A DNA stretch of 64,000 nt from the NCBI GenBank assembly GCA_027886175.1, contig JAJNNQ010000006.1:682001-746000 (forward strand), read 5' to 3'. A program made the position numbers and the translations under genes. The stretch is from Phylloscopus collybita (lineage: Eukaryota > Chordata > Aves > Passeriformes > Phylloscopidae). Positions 61,501-64,000 of the stretch are shown in pieces (within the stretch, counting starts at the first letter, position 1; every line of letters starts with the position of its first letter). Under the pieces are notes generated by a model that made no database searches, was not told where the DNA came from, and was given only the letters and a program-made list of their open reading frames with translations.

Positions 61501-64000
61501 CTGAATTAACAACAAAGTTGACCCCTGCCACTGCTCCCAGCTCAGTCTGTGTACTCAGATCACATGCACCAGCATGTTTCAAAAAGAAAGCAGCAGTGGA
61601 ACGGATGTCTCTAACAGAGGTGGCATTCGCAGCAAAGCAGCGTCACAGGGGTTCAGATGGGCCTGTGCTCCACCGGGTGGAAGGAGAGGAGCTTCACTTG
61701 CAAAGAGCCCAGCAGCAGGGGACAGGAGCATGGCTGACCACCTCTGGACTCCTTAGAGAGGGAATCCATGAGGAGTCATCACTCATATTCCAAGTGTAAA
61801 TGACAATAGCAAAAACCTCTGTAAAAGCCTGACAACTGGCGTGGCTCAGCTGGCAACCCAGAGGGGAAGGCAGCCCGGCAGAGATCTCTCCTGGCTTCCT
61901 CCAGGCAGCCTTTCCATACCTGTTTCCATGGAAACTGAATTTAAAGGGACAACAAGCAGGAAAAAGAGTGCATTTTCATTAATTCCTCATTTAAAATCTC
62001 AACCTAGTGTTTGCCAGGGACACATTTAGTGCCATGGAGGAGGATCCAGGGGCCAGCTGCTGAGCTGCAGAGCTGTGTGTTAGTCACCCTTTTTCTTCTT
62101 GCTTGCATGGAAACAGATGTGTCTGAGAAGGGAGATGGCCAAATTCAGACTTGCACAGCCTTTCTCTCTTTATTTTCCCCTTGTCCTAGATGAAGAGTCG
62201 GCAGTGTTGTCAGCAGCCACACTCACAAAATTTCTCTTCATCTCTTTTAGGAACGGGCTAATTATGCAGCCTGGTGGTGCTGGGTGAAAACCAGTGCAGC
62301 AGAAGATGCAAAAGGCCTGATGCTGTCCTATTGAAGCTAATGGGAGTTCTGCATTTAGGAACCCATGTGCTTTTCTCAAAGCCCAGCAAGAACTAGGGAA
62401 GATGTGCTCCTGGGAGTGGTGGTCTCACGAGATATCAGTGATGGACACCATCGGAGAGGTTTCCACGTGCTGGAGGAGCTGAGTGCTGCCCACATCTGGA
62501 TGATCCCTGAGTTCAGCTCTATACCCCAGAGCTGTGCTGGGCCTCCATGGGGTCAAAATATTTGGGTCTGGAGCCAGAGCTGAGATCCACTGTGAGGTGC
62601 AGAGGGAATTTCCTGCAGAAGCTGATTTCGATTTGGGAGCATTGAGCCAGGATCTAGTTCAACAGCTATTCCACCAACAGCTGTTGCTCTAACTTCACTC
62701 ATTCCTGCCAGCCAACCTCCTCACCAACGCATTAGGGCGTACGGGGAACTGGTGTTGGAAGAGGGAAGCTAAAGGAGGGAGATTGTTACAACGTTGCTTG
62801 TCCTACTCTGTTACAGGTACAGCACAGCATCAGCAGAGCTGATCATCTGCCGGCCAGCAAGGACCTCTCCTGTATTCTGAAAACCTCAATTTTCAGCCAG
62901 AAAGACCTCACAGACTTACAAGGATGCAAGAATTAAATCTCAAAACTACCACTGTTGCTTGAACTGCCTGAGTAAGAGGAAGGCAAACTTCTGCTGTCTT
63001 CAGCTGTAGTGCATCTTTCTCTTGTTTGTGGTGCAGTTGGTCTGTGTAACCCAGAAAAAAAGAGAAGAAATAATCTGCAAAGACGAAAACAACATCTGGG
63101 CAGATCATGATCAGTTATTTTGGAATAAGAGAAAAGAATTTCTCTGTAACTTATTCCCAAAACAGGGCATGGCCCATCAAGCTGCCTATCTGTTTCCTGA
63201 GGCAGCAAAGAATACTCAGTGTGTCTTTTTAAGACAAAAATATATGTTGGAGCTTTTGTGTTTTCAGACTGCTTTTGAGCAACATGTTAATAACAGACTT
63301 GTTTACTCCAAGCTGTTCTGTGGCAGAGAGTTGGAAACCATCAAACACAGGGCTAAGCTCCTATTTCAGTATAATCCTAGGCAGTATGATATCTTCAACA
63401 TGGCACCTCTGCTGCAAAACACAACACAAAAAGGCAGTTCTGAACACAGGGCAGCCTTCATTCATTAATTAATAATTTTTAATTCTTTCTATACATTTGC
63501 AGCCACACATTTTTATCTATGCTATGTATTGGAGAACACTTAGTTTTCACGGTAATGGCACTGCACCTCTGCTTGCAGTTCCAACCCATACCATGTCTTC
63601 CATCATATTAACAGTCTGCAGTAAATTTGACTGTAGGCAGCTTGGACACTTGTTTGTTACGATTCTCACCATATCAAAGAAAGAGTGGGAGTGGGGGAAG
63701 AGAGAGAATTGAAAGACACAACTAGAAATTATTTTTTTCAAAGGAAGAAAACACTACTCAGAGAATTTCAGATACTTGGTTTAAACCTAATTTTAAACAA
63801 TTTCTTTTAAAATGACCATAAAATGGGCATTATCTCTTTAACTCAAGGTACTTTTTGTGCCTCTCAGGCATGAAAAACTATTATCTAGCCTTTTTCACCA
63901 GCATCTCTCAAGAAGGAGTTTTAAGCATGCAACATTTTCAAGCTAGTAATAGTACAAAGGTAATGTGAGGTCTCAGCAACTTGTTGCTTTTTAAAGTGCC

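Larger units (their letters stand above)
59441..64000. other. upstream sequence of GTF2F2, no supported gene
   Basis: Apart from the CR1 copies at 59965 and 60957, I find no recognisable gene. A 148-codon plus-strand frame opens at 63022 (TTG; its first ATG is near 63168) and is considered under findings. In human the next gene on this side is GPALPP1; no part of it was recognised here. Confidence 0.7.

Overview
This window looks like about 64 kb of an avian nuclear genome. The base composition is AT-rich and intronic. It carries at least nine recognisable chicken-repeat-1 (CR1) LINE fragments, several ending in the typical ATTCTGTGA-like 3' tail, and two endogenous retroviral LTRs of a type common in songbirds and other modern birds. 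The protein evidence is vertebrate. The LTRs suggest a neoavian bird, perhaps a passerine, but I cannot name the species.

Two real protein-coding genes are visible. The first is GTF2F2 (TFIIF beta subunit, RAP30) on the minus strand. Its CpG-island promoter and exon 1 lie near 58.7 kb, exons 2-4 at 52.2, 51.7 and 50.8 kb, and exon 5 at 22.0 kb. The exons were read directly from the sequence: all five have canonical GT/AG sites and phases that join without a break. They encode about the first half of the protein. I did not find the remaining exons, which presumably lie left of position 1. The second gene is KCTD4 on the plus strand (30474-31247), an intact single-exon 257-codon frame nested antisense in the 28.6-kb intron 4 of GTF2F2. 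From memory, the human locus on chromosome 13q14 has the same nested antisense arrangement.

Layout: 1-22001 is GTF2F2 intron 5, with an LTR fragment, pieces of CR1, simple repeats and a local ~270-bp duplication. 22002-22083 is exon 5. 22084-50716 is intron 4, with a complete minus-strand solo LTR, KCTD4, several CR1s, an unidentified coding-like frame near 37 kb and a candidate 39-nt cassette exon near 44.0 kb. 50717-58723 holds exons 4 to 1. 58430-58950 is the promoter CpG island, bracketed on both sides by the 3' ends of convergent CR1 elements. From 58950 to 64000 is upstream sequence with more CR1 and no gene I can support.

The items most worth checking are the phase-compatible 39-nt candidate exon that would insert 13 Ser/Glu-rich residues into the TFIIF dimerization domain, the 19-nt exon 3, the unidentified ~180-codon frame at 36.9-37.45 kb, the CR1-bracketed promoter, the local duplication, and two near-perfect short palindromes. 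I see no bacterial-type operon, CRISPR array, tRNA or rRNA gene, and nothing that amounts to a new multi-gene system.
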